A DNA stretch of 61,408 nucleotides from NCBI GenBank assembly GCA_015039365.1, contig WION01000308.1, forward strand, positions 1 through 61,408, read 5' to 3'. This DNA is from Amanita rubescens. Lineage: Eukaryota; Basidiomycota; Agaricomycetes; Agaricales; Amanitaceae. The translations under genes were made by a program, and so were the position numbers. The notes below the pieces were generated by a model. It was not told the origin of the DNA. It saw only the letters and a list, made by a program, of their open reading frames with translations, and made no database searches. Below, one piece after another: positions 10,572-21,688 of this stretch; the first letter of the stretch is position 1; each line of letters opens with the position of its first letter.

Positions 10572-13235
10572 CACGTGTAAAAAAAATTGGACTGTTTAAT
10601 AACTTGCCTGAAGCGCGTCAATCAGATAGATCATAGTGGGGGCATTGACGACGACTTGATCATCATAGCAGCATACCTGATCACACAAAGCCTACGGCCA
10701 ATTGGCAATGCTATATTTTTACTCGTGGCATTCGACTACTAATTGATTCAACGAAGGCAAATACATCATAATTTGTACCATTTTAATCACGCTTTCCTTC
10801 GCTGAAGATTTATCGCATCAAGGTCAAGCGCTGCAGAGCAAGGATGTAGCTCCCGCATCTCGAGCTTCCGTGGCTGTGGGCATATCAAAGTGTGATTGGG
10901 TGGGTGGATGAATACGAAACAACATTTGTCCATAGATGGAGGCCCAGGACATTTACGGAGAAAGTTAATGAGCCCGGATTTAATGTCGTGATTGCCACCG
11001 ATTGAGAACTGAAAGATGTATAAAAGATCGTTCATAAGGATAAAAGAGTCGAGTGCCACTTGGTTGGTCAATTCTGGCAAGTAGATGATGGAGGATTTGA
11101 TGGAGGATGGCCCATCGTCCGTGTATTCTACAATTGGCAAGTGTTGCGGAATGTTAAGCGGCTGTAGCTTTTTCAAAGCCTCTTGACGGGCTGCTTCCAG
11201 TGTCGCATTAGGAAGGGAGATGTGGCTTGAATACCACTGGGGTTTGTTTTTACCCCGACCCGAGGGAAGTCGCACCATCGGAAGGAGCGAGAGGGTTACG
11301 CCGTCTTGAAGGCACCCCTGCGCCGCAGCCTCGAAGAAAATACCTGCTGTTGCCCTCGAACCAGGAACCTTGGAAAAATACTAGTATAAACGGATTTGCT
11401 TGCCACGTTCTAGTTTTCGAAAATGGCTTGCAAGTCTCGACTTGATAAGTGAAGTGATGGGAGACACAACGGCGCTGCTGTACATATTCTCCCTGTCCTG
11501 GCGGCTGATGAGACAAATCTTGTGAGAAACTTCATTCATCGCGAGAGAACGGGAGGCTTGAAGCACCCGCTGGAGTTCATCTATCGTAAGAGCCGTTATG
11601 GCTACCTGAAGGTCCTGTCTGTATTGCTTTATCCGATCATGAGAGCGTGAGTAATCGATACATAGTCGAGGGGTTGGGCCAAGTTCATTGAATACGCTAT
11701 CGACGTTCTCATAGAGTTTTGTGCCAGGTGGCAACATTGATATACTGTTATCTGGCCTTGAGCACCGATTTTATACATGGTAAAGAGTATAACTTACAGT
11801 CGGAGTATTTCTTTACTCTTCCATGGGTTCATGATAAAAATATCATCATGAACGGTCTTGTGCAAACGAGACCACCGATCTCGGCTCGGAGAGGTGCAGT
11901 ATATGACAAAGTGGCGTGTGTGCCGCATGACAAGATTCTCCGGAACCCGGTCCTCTTCATCTGAGTCCACCAAAGTCCAGACGAAGATTTCAAAATCGTG
12001 AAACTCCTCTGGAACTTTGTAGACACCTTCTTCTACAAAAAGATAACGTGCCTTGCGGAAGTACCATATGACCGGCTTTCTTTCAGCCAGACGTCGACGT
12101 AAGGCATAGAAGATCCAGATGCTTTTCCCTACGTTTATGATGCATAAGTCAGGATGATCCGTGAGATAAAGGGACATCAGTGCTCACCGATTCCTGGTTG
12201 GCCTGTAATGATGACAGCTGGTGCCAGATAGGGGTATGAAGGCTTTCGGTAACGATCCTGGAGAGCGTCGTATATTCGTATGTATTCGGCACGTATCCAA
12301 ATCCTTGGATACTCGAAACCATCAATGTCGATTTCGAGAGGGTAGCAACCCTCGATAATATCGTCATCCGAATCCTCTACCTTGCTCACATCCACGTCCA
12401 TGTGTTCATCTCCACCTTGACGTTCGGCAATTCCAAGCCCGGTTCCTTCCACGGGCATAGGCGGTTGGGCGTCGCGCCAGTCTCGCTCCTCATCTGCCAT
12501 GCTCTTCCCCCAAAACATAACATGCAATTGAGCGGGTAGTGATTTAGAAGAGACCTTGAATGGCTCCCACTCTGTTGGGGGGGAGCCGACGACGGAGGCC
12601 AACGATGGTCCATTTTCCTTTAGTAGCAGAGACATGATATTGATAAATGCGAATCAAATTCGGAGTTACTGCGGGCAGAATAACGAACTACAGTGACAGG
12701 CGCGGAATACGAGTGCACTGGGCAGGTGCGCTAGGTGGCGCTCTGGTAAGGCTCAGGTCGATCTAATCTACGAATTCTACGTTGACGCGAGCGCGTTTAT
12801 CCACAGAATATCCCCCGCCTTATGCACTCCCTTCCGGCCGCCTACTGTTGGCTAAGATGTAGCAAGGGGATGAGCCTAGCGGAGCAAAAGAACTGGTGGC
12901 AGCGGGAATGGGAGAATGGTACTCAAGGCGTTGGTGTTGGAAGGACTGGAAGCAGTTTGCAATCCAAATCCAAACCTGCGCCGTTGACATGGTTCCCATC
13001 CAACTCAATGAGTCCGCTGTTCTTGGCAAACGAGCCCAGTGTGGTACCCGAAGCGTAAGCCTATGCTATGCAGCCTGCCGCCTGAATATGATAATGACAC
13101 CATTAAAGATTGCGCTGCCACTGTCAGGATGTAGCGTATACACGGTCACGATGGACTTCGTGCGCATTGAATGCGCATACACTTCACTTTCACCTCGATT
13201 TGAAAGTGAGAGCTTTTATGTAGCGTGTTAAGCTT
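10572..13235 (-). repeat. Right arm of the 2.7-kb inverted duplication
   Basis: This is the reverse-complement counterpart of 3992-6748. The inner end (ACACGTGTA at 10571) abuts the Hsp70-like pseudogene. The outer end (GTGTTAAGCTT at about 13235) runs directly into a copy of DUF202 exon 2. The arms differ by substitutions, a 6-bp in-frame loss near 11375, and an extra stretch of about 55-60 bp near 10750-10805. Confidence 0.85.
10787..12635 (-). pseudogene. Crinkler/RHS-like P-loop NTPase (right copy, one nonsense codon)
   Basis: This paralog of the 4704-6575 gene has the same exon plan on the minus strand: 12188-12635, 11798-12128 and 11744 down to 10787. Phases are conserved and the Walker A is completed across the first intron (ITGQPGIG|KSIW). 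The only break is TAG at 11381-11383, after QIRLY, where the left copy has a lysine codon. The frame then continues open for about 200 codons to TGA at 10787. The last residues differ from the left copy (DAINLQRRKA in place of DRLPSLNQLVECHE) because of a length difference of about 55-60 bp. It is a very recent pseudogene, or a product shortened to about 380 residues. Confidence 0.75.
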
Positions 13236-13740
13236 ATTCACCTCATCTCAGACCAAGACGAGCGATGGTACCTCCAGGGCTGCTACGCACGTCGTCCGCC
13301 CATTAGGTTCCGTAATGGTTATTTACGGACTCGTAGTTCTTGTCATGGGTTCGTCACCACTTTCCACCATGTCAATCACTACTCAAATGCACGTTCGATT
13401 TTGGTTGACAGGCAACATCATTTTCGCATACAAAACACGTTAACGCATGGTATTTTTCCGACGTCCCTTCATGGGGTCGCAGGACTCTCATTCATTCTGG
13501 GAGCGCTTATCACCGTCGTCTTCAGTCTTCTCGTCGCCGGGGCAACGTGATATCACGTCTGGATCCACGTCCATGGTGGGCCGTGTGGCATATCCTTTGC
13601 CAATTCAGATTTCGGCCAAGCGATGTAATGGTACGATATCGACGCATTACCGCGGACATGTACATCGTATCACTCGACATTATCTGCACATTATAAAATA
13701 CGCGCGCACACGCGCGGTGAAGTTGCTCATTCGAGTCCTA
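13236..13740 (+). pseudogene. DUF202 3'-half copy upstream of the first DUF4139 gene
   Basis: The sequence matches DUF202 exon 2 from about 8799, then intron 2, exon 3 through the TGA (equivalent of 9108, here about 13550) and part of the 3' flank. The 5' half of the gene, including the signature region, is missing. In this copy intron 2 has diverged around an alternative acceptor (TTGACAG). It is not expected to make a DUF202 protein. Confidence 0.75.
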
Positions 13741-14138
13741 TGCAGGAACGCGGATGTTACTGCCAGCACTGTTTTAGATTTCCTTCTGTAACCATTCCCT
13801 GCACATGTTACTGGATTTAGTTCATGCGTTGCCAAGCTTCTTTTAGTAATTTGCAGAAATTCGCACACCCTGTCCAAGTCCAACTCGCCAGAGTTGCGCG
13901 CTGCGCTTATTCCATCCCTAACATTATGTGAACTTGCAAAAGCAGTAAGATTCCAATGGTGCCCTCGTTCCAACATGATGCCTAGAGAAAAAAATTCTGG
14001 ACGGACGTTAACGTTGTTTCGTATGTCGCGATTGCAAAGGCATGTGATTAAATTGCTAGACTCGTTCATTTCCCCAACAGGCAAGCGCTATGTATAAGCT
14101 AAGTAGTACTATGGGAACCACCTAGTTGCTCTAACACC

Positions 14139-16116
14139 ATGGCCTCTAACGACCACCAACCGACACCTGAATCCTTCGCACATACCATTGACCTTACCAC
14201 AGCGGACAGTAAAATCACCGCTGTCAGCGTCTACACAGATAGGGCAGAGGTAACCCGCTGCTTGCGAATCCAACTGAGACCAGGCCAAAATCACGTCAAA
14301 ATCCGCCGTCTACCGAATGCACTTCAAGATGACTCTATCAGGTTCGATTTAAATGGTGATACGTGACGCGATATAAAACTGACGTGAAGATTGTGCTAGA
14401 CTTGAAGGACGCGGACCAGCCATGATACATGATGTCGTTGTTATTCTTGAGCCTGTCCCACCGAAGATAGAAACTTCGCCAGATTTGGACGCTCTTGTGA
14501 CTCGCAGAGAGCACACTACGAAAGAACTCGAGCGGTGCAAAACACTGCGCGACGCAATTGGAACATATCTAGCTACGCTTCATGTTCAACATGTCTCAGT
14601 CAATCAACTGGAGGAAACAGTTCAAGGTTGCGATTTGGCAGCCGGAAAACTTGACGACAAGGCCATAAATTTGGAGAAGGAGCTCAAGCTTATTGACGAG
14701 CAGATAAAAGAAGAAAGGCAGAAGGACAACGCAAAACAAAATGACAAATTGCGCTTCCTGAGGAAGGCAGTATCGCTCAGTTTGTTTGCACAGAAAGAAT
14801 GCATAGCCGAGGTTGTCTTGACATACGGTGAGAGCGTTTCCTACCAGTGTTTAATTACTCTTCTCAAGTCGCCCCCAGCGGTGGCCAACGCAAGTTGGAG
14901 TGCCCAGTATGATGTTCGCGTCGATACGCTGGCCAAAGAAAGCCCCGTTACCTTGATTTACAAAGCGGCTGTTACGCAAAATACCGCCGAAGTAAGTTGT
15001 GAGCTTGACAGCACATTTCTCGACTGATGTGTAAAAAGGACTGGGAAGATGTCCCTCTCAGGCTCGAAACCGCGACTCCTACGTATCAAGTGGGACTTCC
15101 TTCGCTTTCTCCATGGACTTTATCTATCTATCATCCAATGCCTCCACCACCAGGCGCGGCGCGCGCAATAAGATCTCGTTCAGCTATTCCACCAATGAAG
15201 ATGATGAGAAAATCCGTCGCGTCAACGATCGAAGGTGTCGACGTTGATGCGTACGAAGAAAGCGCGTTACTCGACATGCTACCTCGCGGTACAACCGTCA
15301 CCTCAAAAGGCAACGTTAGCGCAACGTTTGACGTTCCTGGGATCATCACCATTCCGAGTGATGGCGCTGCACACAACGTCAATATCATCAAACTCAATCT
15401 AGAAGCCATCATGTCTTGGGTAGCCGTTCCAAAATACGATGCAAGAACGCGTCTTAACGTACTTTTCATTCCTCCATCGCATCCAACTGATACACTAACA
15501 AGTTGTGTAGGCAAAGATCAAGAACGCGTCCGAGTATACACTACTCAGTGGTATAGGCAGCATTTATGTCGACGGAAGTTTCATATCCAAGTCGAACATT
15601 CCCGCTGTGAGCCCCGGAGAAAGCTTCGACTGCGCTCTTGGCCTCGACCCAGCCATCCGTATTATGTATCATCCTCTTTCCAAGAAAACGGCCAAGTCAG
15701 GATTCTACACAAAGACGAGTGTCACCTCGTACACTCAGCGTATCTCGGTTCACAACACCAAATCAATTACTATCACCGATCTTCTAATCATGGACCAAAT
15801 ACCAGTTTCGACGGATGAGAAAATCGTGGTTAAGCTGTTCACCCCTTCTTTACCGACTGTGCAGGGGAACATTGGAAGTACAAAGGGCGAGAAGTCAGCA
15901 AACAATGCTGGTGCTAAAGTTAAAGTGGCACAAGGTGTGGTGGCTCAGTGGGGAGATGGAACGGAGGATGCAGCAGCAGTTGAAGATGGGGAAACAGCTG
16001 TTGGAAGGGATGGCAAGCTGTCTTGGGTTTGCGATGTTTCGCCGCAGGGAAAGATTGGTTTGGCGCTTCAGTGGGAAGTGACAGCACCTGCTCAGGCGCA
16101 TGTTATTGAAAGTTGA
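14139..16116 (+). CDS. DUF4140/DUF4139 (mucoidy inhibitor A-like) protein, copy A
   Basis: Five exons (14139-14341, 14400-14827, 14879-14991, 15039-15458, 15511-16116) join in frame to 589 residues. The N-terminus carries the DUF4140 pattern: ITAVSVYTDRAEVTR, then IRRLPNALQDDSIRLEGRGP across intron 1. A coiled coil of about 90 residues follows (repeated KELERCKTL and EKELKLIDEQIKEE patterns). The DUF4139 part includes LTYAVANASWSAQYDVRV, QNTAEDWEDVPLRLETATP across intron 3, then AKIKNASEYTLLSGIGSIYV and SPGESFDCALGLDP. The family is widespread in bacteria and fungi, and the molecular role is not established. The product looks soluble. Length and all conserved blocks match a complete protein. 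Close paralogs lie at 19133 and 28417. Confidence 0.9.
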
Positions 16117-16459
16117 TGTACTCGTTTTTTGGTCGCTAAAACCGTTTGACGGAGATGTAGAGACATAGCATATGAATACTTGTACTTGTTTTCGTATAAA
16201 AGTTCCTGCTCGTATCCCCTCTTTTTAAACTCAGGGCGACGAGGGATACAACCATCTGGTTGACCTTGGTGGCACTATAACTCATTCAGAAGAGAGTACA
16301 GACGACGTGTTGAACGTCAAGCGATTTCACACTAGATCTAAAATTACAGAATCAAGACAGAGGACTACATATGGACAGCTCTTCAACTTTCGATTCTGCG
16401 TGAAACCCTTCAAGTAAGCTTATTATCCACCACCTTCAACGAAAAACTCACCCAATGGT
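16117..16459. other. 3' intergenic region shared by DUF4139 and the secreted-protein gene
   Basis: The two genes converge here. The sequence is conserved in units B, C, E and, in part, D and F (for example CTCGTATCCCCTCTTTTTA and GACGACGTGTTGAACGTCAA), so it serves as a marker of the duplicated module. No further gene is seen. Confidence 0.6.
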
Positions 16460-16654
16460 TTACGTGCAACACTTGCTGCATTCTCCTATAACGAGCCTCA
16501 AAGGGCAAACATTAGGAAGCGGCGGCGCGGGCCAGCAACCAGGAAGGCAATACTCTTCTCCCAAGGTCACGACTTGGGGGTAATAGCCGGGGACAGCAAA
16601 GGCCGGCACTGATGCGCAGACGATGGCCACGAGGATGGTCGCTGAGAATTTCAT
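16460..16654 (-). CDS. Small cysteine-rich secreted protein, copy 1 (64 aa, one repeat)
   Basis: Read on the minus strand from ATG at 16654 to TAA at 16460. The first 20 residues (MKFSATILVAIVCASVPAFA) form a clear signal peptide ending in AFA. The mature part is about 44 residues: one GYYPQVVTLGEEY unit, then a Pro/Trp segment and a tail with six cysteines (C..., LPGC, NVC, GEC, SKCCT). A TATA box (16783-16792) and a probable 54-bp 5'UTR intron (16678-16731) precede the start. I do not recognise the family. It has the size, signal and cysteine content of fungal small secreted proteins. Function is unknown. Copies lie at 30756, 37484 and 41318. Confidence 0.75.
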   Translation of the reverse strand: MKFSATILVAIVCASVPAFAVPGYYPQVVTLGEEYCLPGCWPAPPLPNVCPLRLVIGECSKCCT

Positions 16655-16677
16655 ATTGTTGGAAAGTTGTAGGTAGC

Positions 16678-16792
16678 CTGCGGGGCAAGTTCTAATCAAA
16701 ATTGACGACTCGAGATGGGCAGGAAACTCACTGATGACAGAAGTGCAGAGGAACCTGGAGTCTTGGGTATCGACATTGAGAGCTTTTATATC
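16678..16792 (-). promoter_or_regulatory. TATA box and 5'UTR intron of secreted-protein copy 1
   Basis: On the minus strand GATATAAAAG (16783-16792) lies about 130 bp upstream of the ATG. A GTGAGT...CCCGCAG intron of 54 bp (16678-16731) lies between it and the ATG. The same pair occurs before copies 2 (TATA 31124-31133), 3 (37807-37816) and 4 (TATA 41181-41190, intron 41241-41294, also 54 bp). Confidence 0.55.
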
Positions 16793-17699
16793 ATTGGAAT
16801 GCCTATGATCCTGGTCACTTATGGCAGGATGACGAGCGAGAGTATTTCGGGAACCGAGCATTCGATTATTCGGAACTACCAAGTTGAACGTAACGCGAAC
16901 ACACCTGTATGTCACTGGCCGCAGCGGCTCCGTTGTCTATTCCTTTCCTGAGCATGTAGGCAGCCGAACAGAAACCAGAGAAATACGATGGAATACGTTC
17001 TGAACGCGATCATGAGGTGTCACCGGTTTTACGACTATACCTTTTTAGCAGATTAGGGTCCATGCAGCACGTTAAAACGTCGAATAACTCCCGTAGCGTG
17101 GAAGTGGTAGTACGGTTCGCTCGGAGGAATGTTCGTGTGCGCTCTAGAGCCCCTTTATGCTTCAAACGGTTTTTGTCATTTTTATATTCATTGAATCAGT
17201 ATACTTGGACGAAGATGGATACATAGAATGTCATAACCCAGCCGAAGGTCTCCGGTGCAATGGTATATATTGACCCATGCACTTACCAATGTCCAAGCTT
17301 CAGGTCTCAGTTGAGTATGAGCAACTAGCGACGTACAAAAGTCATTTGCGTGAGGGAACATAAACATATCGGATGCCGGAGGGTTCAAGGGGCTACAATC
17401 ACGTTTAACTTTGTGTTCTGGTGCTGTGAATCCCAAAGATGCATGATGCGTGATCATGGTTCCGGTTCGTTACAAGAGCTTGGTCTGCAGTCGGTACGCA
17501 GAAGTAAGTCACAAGCTGAATAGAGCAAATATATTTTGAACTTGAAGGAATATAGCATTCCCATGCTTACCCAATGCATATTTTTATTCAATTATCGTAC
17601 CGTAACGACCCATAGCACCTTGCTCGGATATAATGTAAAATTGCCGAGGAGTCGATGGCTGAAGTCGAAGTGTGCGAACATTAGTGCGGCTCGTCAACA
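16793..17699. other. Module spacer
   Basis: This repeated DNA has no convincing gene. Long parts recur at 31200-32030 and 37880-38410, and inverted at 40540-41100. Confidence 0.5.
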
Positions 17700-18315
17700 A
17701 AGGACCGGATGCAACGCAACCTATATCTTTTGGGCAAACCAAGGTGTCAATACACAACTCGCAGGATGATTCTGATAGCGATGCCGAAGTTCGATTCGCC
17801 CAGAACTGGGGCTCATTGTCACTATAATAATCCTGGACATCGCAGTTGACGAGGCTGGTCAAGTTGGTTGAGCAGAACCCTTTTCTGGATGAATGAAGTT
17901 CGTGAGCAGTGGTCGTAGGAGGTAGAAAGCGGGAACAAAATGAGGTTTGGGTAATTCAAATTGGAGAAAAAATGAATACATAAACTCACGTCACAGTTCA
18001 GATAGTCTGCACGTCCCGACTGCCCTGAGACGCTTCTCAGTGTGTTGATGACACTCTCCTCGTTGGGCGCGCCTGGCCAAGCGCCTGCGCTTGGTTTGGA
18101 AATAGTAGTGGCGTTGGCGCTACCAGTAATGATTGCAAAGTAGGTAAGGGACGCACAATGAGCAAGTGGGGGCACCTTACCAGAGTAGCTGCCCGCAGTG
18201 TCGTAGTCGACTGGACCACCCGAATTGGTCGAAAAGTTCTGCTGTATGAAAATGAGAGAGCGTGCGGGTCCATCATGAAGAAATCGGGGAAGTCTTGTAG
18301 TTTCAAACACCGCCA
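17700..18315 (-). pseudogene. Fragment of an unknown secreted-type protein gene
   Basis: On the minus strand, exon-like pieces read FIQQNFSTNSGGPVDYD, a middle piece ANATTISKPSAGAWPGAP...GRADYLNCD, then after a GTGAGT...CCAG intron KGFCSTNLTSLVNCDVQD and SSCELCIDT. Several N-glycosylation sequons and cysteines suggest an extracellular protein. The upstream end is fused to a DUF202 tail (18330), so the start is lost. Diverged pieces recur in opposite orientation at about 39010-39050 and 39660-39905. I cannot name the family. Confidence 0.4.
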
Positions 18316-18329
18316 TCTTCATTTCTACC

Positions 18330-18690
18330 ATGTCAACAGTCAATCACTACTCAAATGCATGTTCGATTTCGGCTGACAGGCACGATCCGTTATTTCGCAT
18401 ACAAAACACGTTAACGCATGGCATTTTTCCGACGTCCCTTCATGGGGTCCCATTCATTCCGGGAGCGCTTATCACCACCGTCTTCAGTCTTCTCGTCCCT
18501 GGGGCAACGTGATATTATGATCTTCCGGATCCACGTCCATGGTGGGCCATGTAGCATATCCCTTTCCAATTCAGATTTCAGCCAAGCATTACCGCGTCAT
18601 GGTGGACATGTACATCGTATCACTCGACATTAAATGCTGCATTGCGAGCGTTCCTCGGCTGCAATACAAATTAGATTGAGAATCGCGATC
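18330..18690 (+). pseudogene. DUF202 3'-end copy upstream of the second DUF4139 gene
   Basis: This is a shorter copy than the one at 13236. It begins inside intron 2 (equivalent of about 8925), keeps exon 3 with small losses (the GVAGLS segment is shortened) and continues into the former 3' flank. It lacks everything needed for a product. Confidence 0.7.
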
Positions 18691-19132
18691 ATAACGTTCA
18701 GCCTTTCCTTCTGTAACCATTCTTTACACTTGATGCATGATGGGCCAATTCTTGAAGGATTTGTCCACCTTTTCGCTGCGATGCGCTTACGCAGTCGAAA
18801 TGTTACTGGATTTAGTTAATGCGTTAAACTCGGATGCTAAGCTTACTATTTGCAGAAATTTCGCACGCCCTGCCATCCAAGTCCAACTCGCCAGAGTTCC
18901 GCGGTGCTCTTATTCCATTCCTAGCATTATGTGAACTTGCAAAACCAGTAAGATTCCAATGGCGCCCTCGTTCCAACATGGTGCCTAGAGAAAAGATTTC
19001 GGGACGGAGGTTAACGTTGTTTCGTAGATTGCAAAGGCATGTGATTGAGTTTCTGGACTCATCCATTTCTCTAACAGGCAAGCGCTATGTATACTAGTAG
19101 TACTATGGGAACCACCTGGTTGCTCTAGCACC

Positions 19133-21106
19133 ATGGCCTCTAACGATGACCAACCGACACCTGAATCCTTCGCACATACCATTGACCTTACCACAGCGGA
19201 CAGTAAAATCACCGCTGTCAGCGTCTACACAAACAGGGCAGAGGTAACCCGCTGCTTTCGAATCCATCTGGGACTGGCAGGCCAAAACCAAGTCAAAATC
19301 CGCCGCCTACCGAATACACTTCAAGATGATTCTATCAGGTTTGATCTGGGTGGTGATACATGACGCGATATGAAACTGACATGAAGATTGTGCTAGACTT
19401 GAAGGACGCGGACCAGCCATGATACATGATGTCGTTGTTATCCCCGAGCCTGTCCCTCCGAAGATAGAAACTTCGCCAGATTTGGACGTTCTTGTGACTC
19501 GCAGAGAGCACACTACGAAAGAACTCGAGCGATGCAAAACACTGCGCAACGCAATTGGAACATATCTAGCTACGCTTCATGTTAAACATGTCGCAGTCAA
19601 TCAGCTGGACGAAACAGTTCAAGGTTGCGATTCTGCAGCCGGAAAACTTGACGACAAGGCCATAAATTTGGAGAAGGAGCTCAAGCTTATTGATGAGCAG
19701 ATAGAAGAAGAGAGGCAGAAGGACAATGCAAAACAGAATGACAAATTGCGCTTCCTGAGGAAGGTAGTATCGCTCAGTTTGTTTGTACAGAAAGAATGCA
19801 CAGTCGAGGTTGTCTTGACTTACGGTGAGAGCGTTTCCTACCAGTGTTTAACTACTCTTCTCAAGCGCCCCCAGCGGTGGCCAACGCAAGTTGGAGTGCC
19901 CAATATGATGTTCGTGTCGACACGCTGGCCAAAGAAAGCCCCGTTACCTTGATTTACAAAGCGGCTGTTACGCAAAATACCGCCGAAGTAAGTTGTGAGC
20001 TTGACAGCACATTTCTCGACTGATGTGTAAAAAGGACTGGGAAGATGTCCCTCTCAGGCTCGAAACCGCGACTCCTACGTATCAAGTAGGACTTCCTTCG
20101 CTTTTTCCATGGACTTTATCTATCTATCATCCAATTCCTATGCCACCACAAGGCGCGGTGCGCGCAAGAACATATCGTTCACAAAGGAGGATGGAGAGAA
20201 GATCCTCCGCGTCAACGATCGAAAGTGTCGGACATGCGTGCTACGGAGCAAACCCGTTACTCGACATGCTACCTTCCGGTGCAACCGTCACCTCAAAAGG
20301 CAACGTTAGCGCAACGTTCGACGTTCCTGGGATCATCACTATTCCGAGCGATGGCGCTGCACACAACGTCAATATCGTTAAACTCAATCTAGAAGCCATC
20401 ATGTCTTGGGTAGCCGTTCCGAAATACGATGCAAGAACACGTCTTAACGTATTTTCCCTTCCTGCATCGCATCCAAATGGTCCACTAACAAGTTGTGTAG
20501 GCAAAGATCAAGAACGCGTCCGAGTATACACTACTCAGTGGGATAGGCAGCATTTATGTCGACGGAAGTTTCATATCCAAGTCGAACATTCCCGCCGTGA
20601 GCCCCGGAGAAAGCTTCGACTGCGCTCTCGGCCTCGACCCAGCCATCCGTATTATATATCATCCTCTTTCCAAGAAAACAGCCAAATCAGGATTCTACAC
20701 AAAGACGAGTGTCACCTCGTACACTCAGCGTATCTCGGTTCATAACACCAAATCAATCACTATCACCGATCTTCTAATCATGGATCAAATACCAGTTTCG
20801 ACGGATGAGAAAATCGTAGTTAAGCTGTTCACCCCTTCTTTACCGACTGTGCAGGGGAACATTGGAAGTACAAAGGGCGAGAAGTCAGCAAACAATGCTG
20901 GTGCTAAAGTCAAAGTGGCACAAGGTGTGGTGGCTCAATGGGGAGATGGAACGGAGGATGCAGCAACAGTCGAAGATGGGGAAACAGCTGTTGGAAGAGA
21001 TGGCAAGCTGTCTTGGGTTTGCGATGTTTCGCCGCAGGGAAAGATTGGTTTGGCGCTTCAGTGGGAAGTGACAGCACCTGCTCAGGCGCATGTTATTGGA
21101 AGTTGA
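19133..21106 (+). CDS. DUF4140/DUF4139 (mucoidy inhibitor A-like) protein, copy B
   Basis: Exons 19133-19338, 19397-19824, 19875-19987, 20035-20448 and 20501-21106 join in frame to 588 residues, with the same phases as copy A. Differences from copy A cluster in the low-complexity region after SLFPWTLSIYHPIP, which is Arg/Ser rich here, and in a three-base gain in exon 1 (GLAGQ in place of RPGQ). All domain blocks are kept, including VYTNRAEVTR, AKIKNASEYTLLSGIG and SPGESFDCALGLDP. The one-base length difference from copy A near 19865 falls within intron 2, so it does not shift the frame. It is probably functional. The module duplication that produced it looks recent. Confidence 0.9.
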
Positions 21107-21688
21107 CGTACTCGGTTTGTGGTCGCTAAAACTGTTTGACGGAGATGTAGAGACATAGCAATTCATATGAATACTTGTACTTGTTTTCATAAAAAGTTCC
21201 TGCTCGTATCCCCTCTTTTTATACTCGGGGACGTCTGGTTGACCTTGATGGCAATATAACTCGTTCAGAAGAGAGCACAGATGACGTGTTGAATGTCAAA
21301 TGATTTCACACAGGATCTAAAAGTACAGAATCAAGACAGAGGACTACATATGAACAGCTCTTCGCGACTTAAATTCTGCCTGCAACTTTTCAGGTAAGCT
21401 TAACATCCACCACCTTCAACTGGAGACTCACCCAATAGTTTATTAGAAGCAGCACCATTTGGTAGTAATAGGCAACTTTTCACGTCTGCTGACCATTTGC
21501 AGTATGATTCCAAAGTTACCGTTCTTCCTCATCTGATTCGTGGTTGTCATTGGGCATGTATACTGACATTAAGTCCTTCTCGGTGTGAAAAGTGATAACA
21601 AAGTCCGTTAAAATGAAATAAGTCCTATCTGTTCTCGACCTCCAACTTCACGGTCAAGATTCGCCAAGCTAAACTCCATCCCAGCTCG

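Larger units (their letters stand above)
13236..17660 (+). repeat. Duplicated module, unit A
   Basis: The unit holds the DUF202 tail, intact DUF4139 gene, minus-strand small secreted protein gene, and a spacer (about 16980-17660). The same order, complete or partial, recurs at 18330-21440 (B), 28233-32030 (C), 33481-34120 (D), 36639-38410 (E) and, inverted, 40540-41770 (F). Confidence 0.75.
18330..21440 (+). repeat. Duplicated module, unit B
   Basis: The unit holds the DUF202 tail, intact DUF4139 gene and 3' flank. Similarity to unit A stops at about 21440, just where the secreted-protein gene would begin (CCCAATAGTTTA). That gene is absent here and a different secreted-protein gene follows. 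Confidence 0.75.

Noticed and set aside
19861..19875. One-base difference that appears to frameshift DUF4139 copy B
   Set aside because: It lies inside intron 2 (19825-19874). Splicing at TACG|GTGAGA and CCCCCAG|CGGTGG restores the conserved LTYAVANASW reading.
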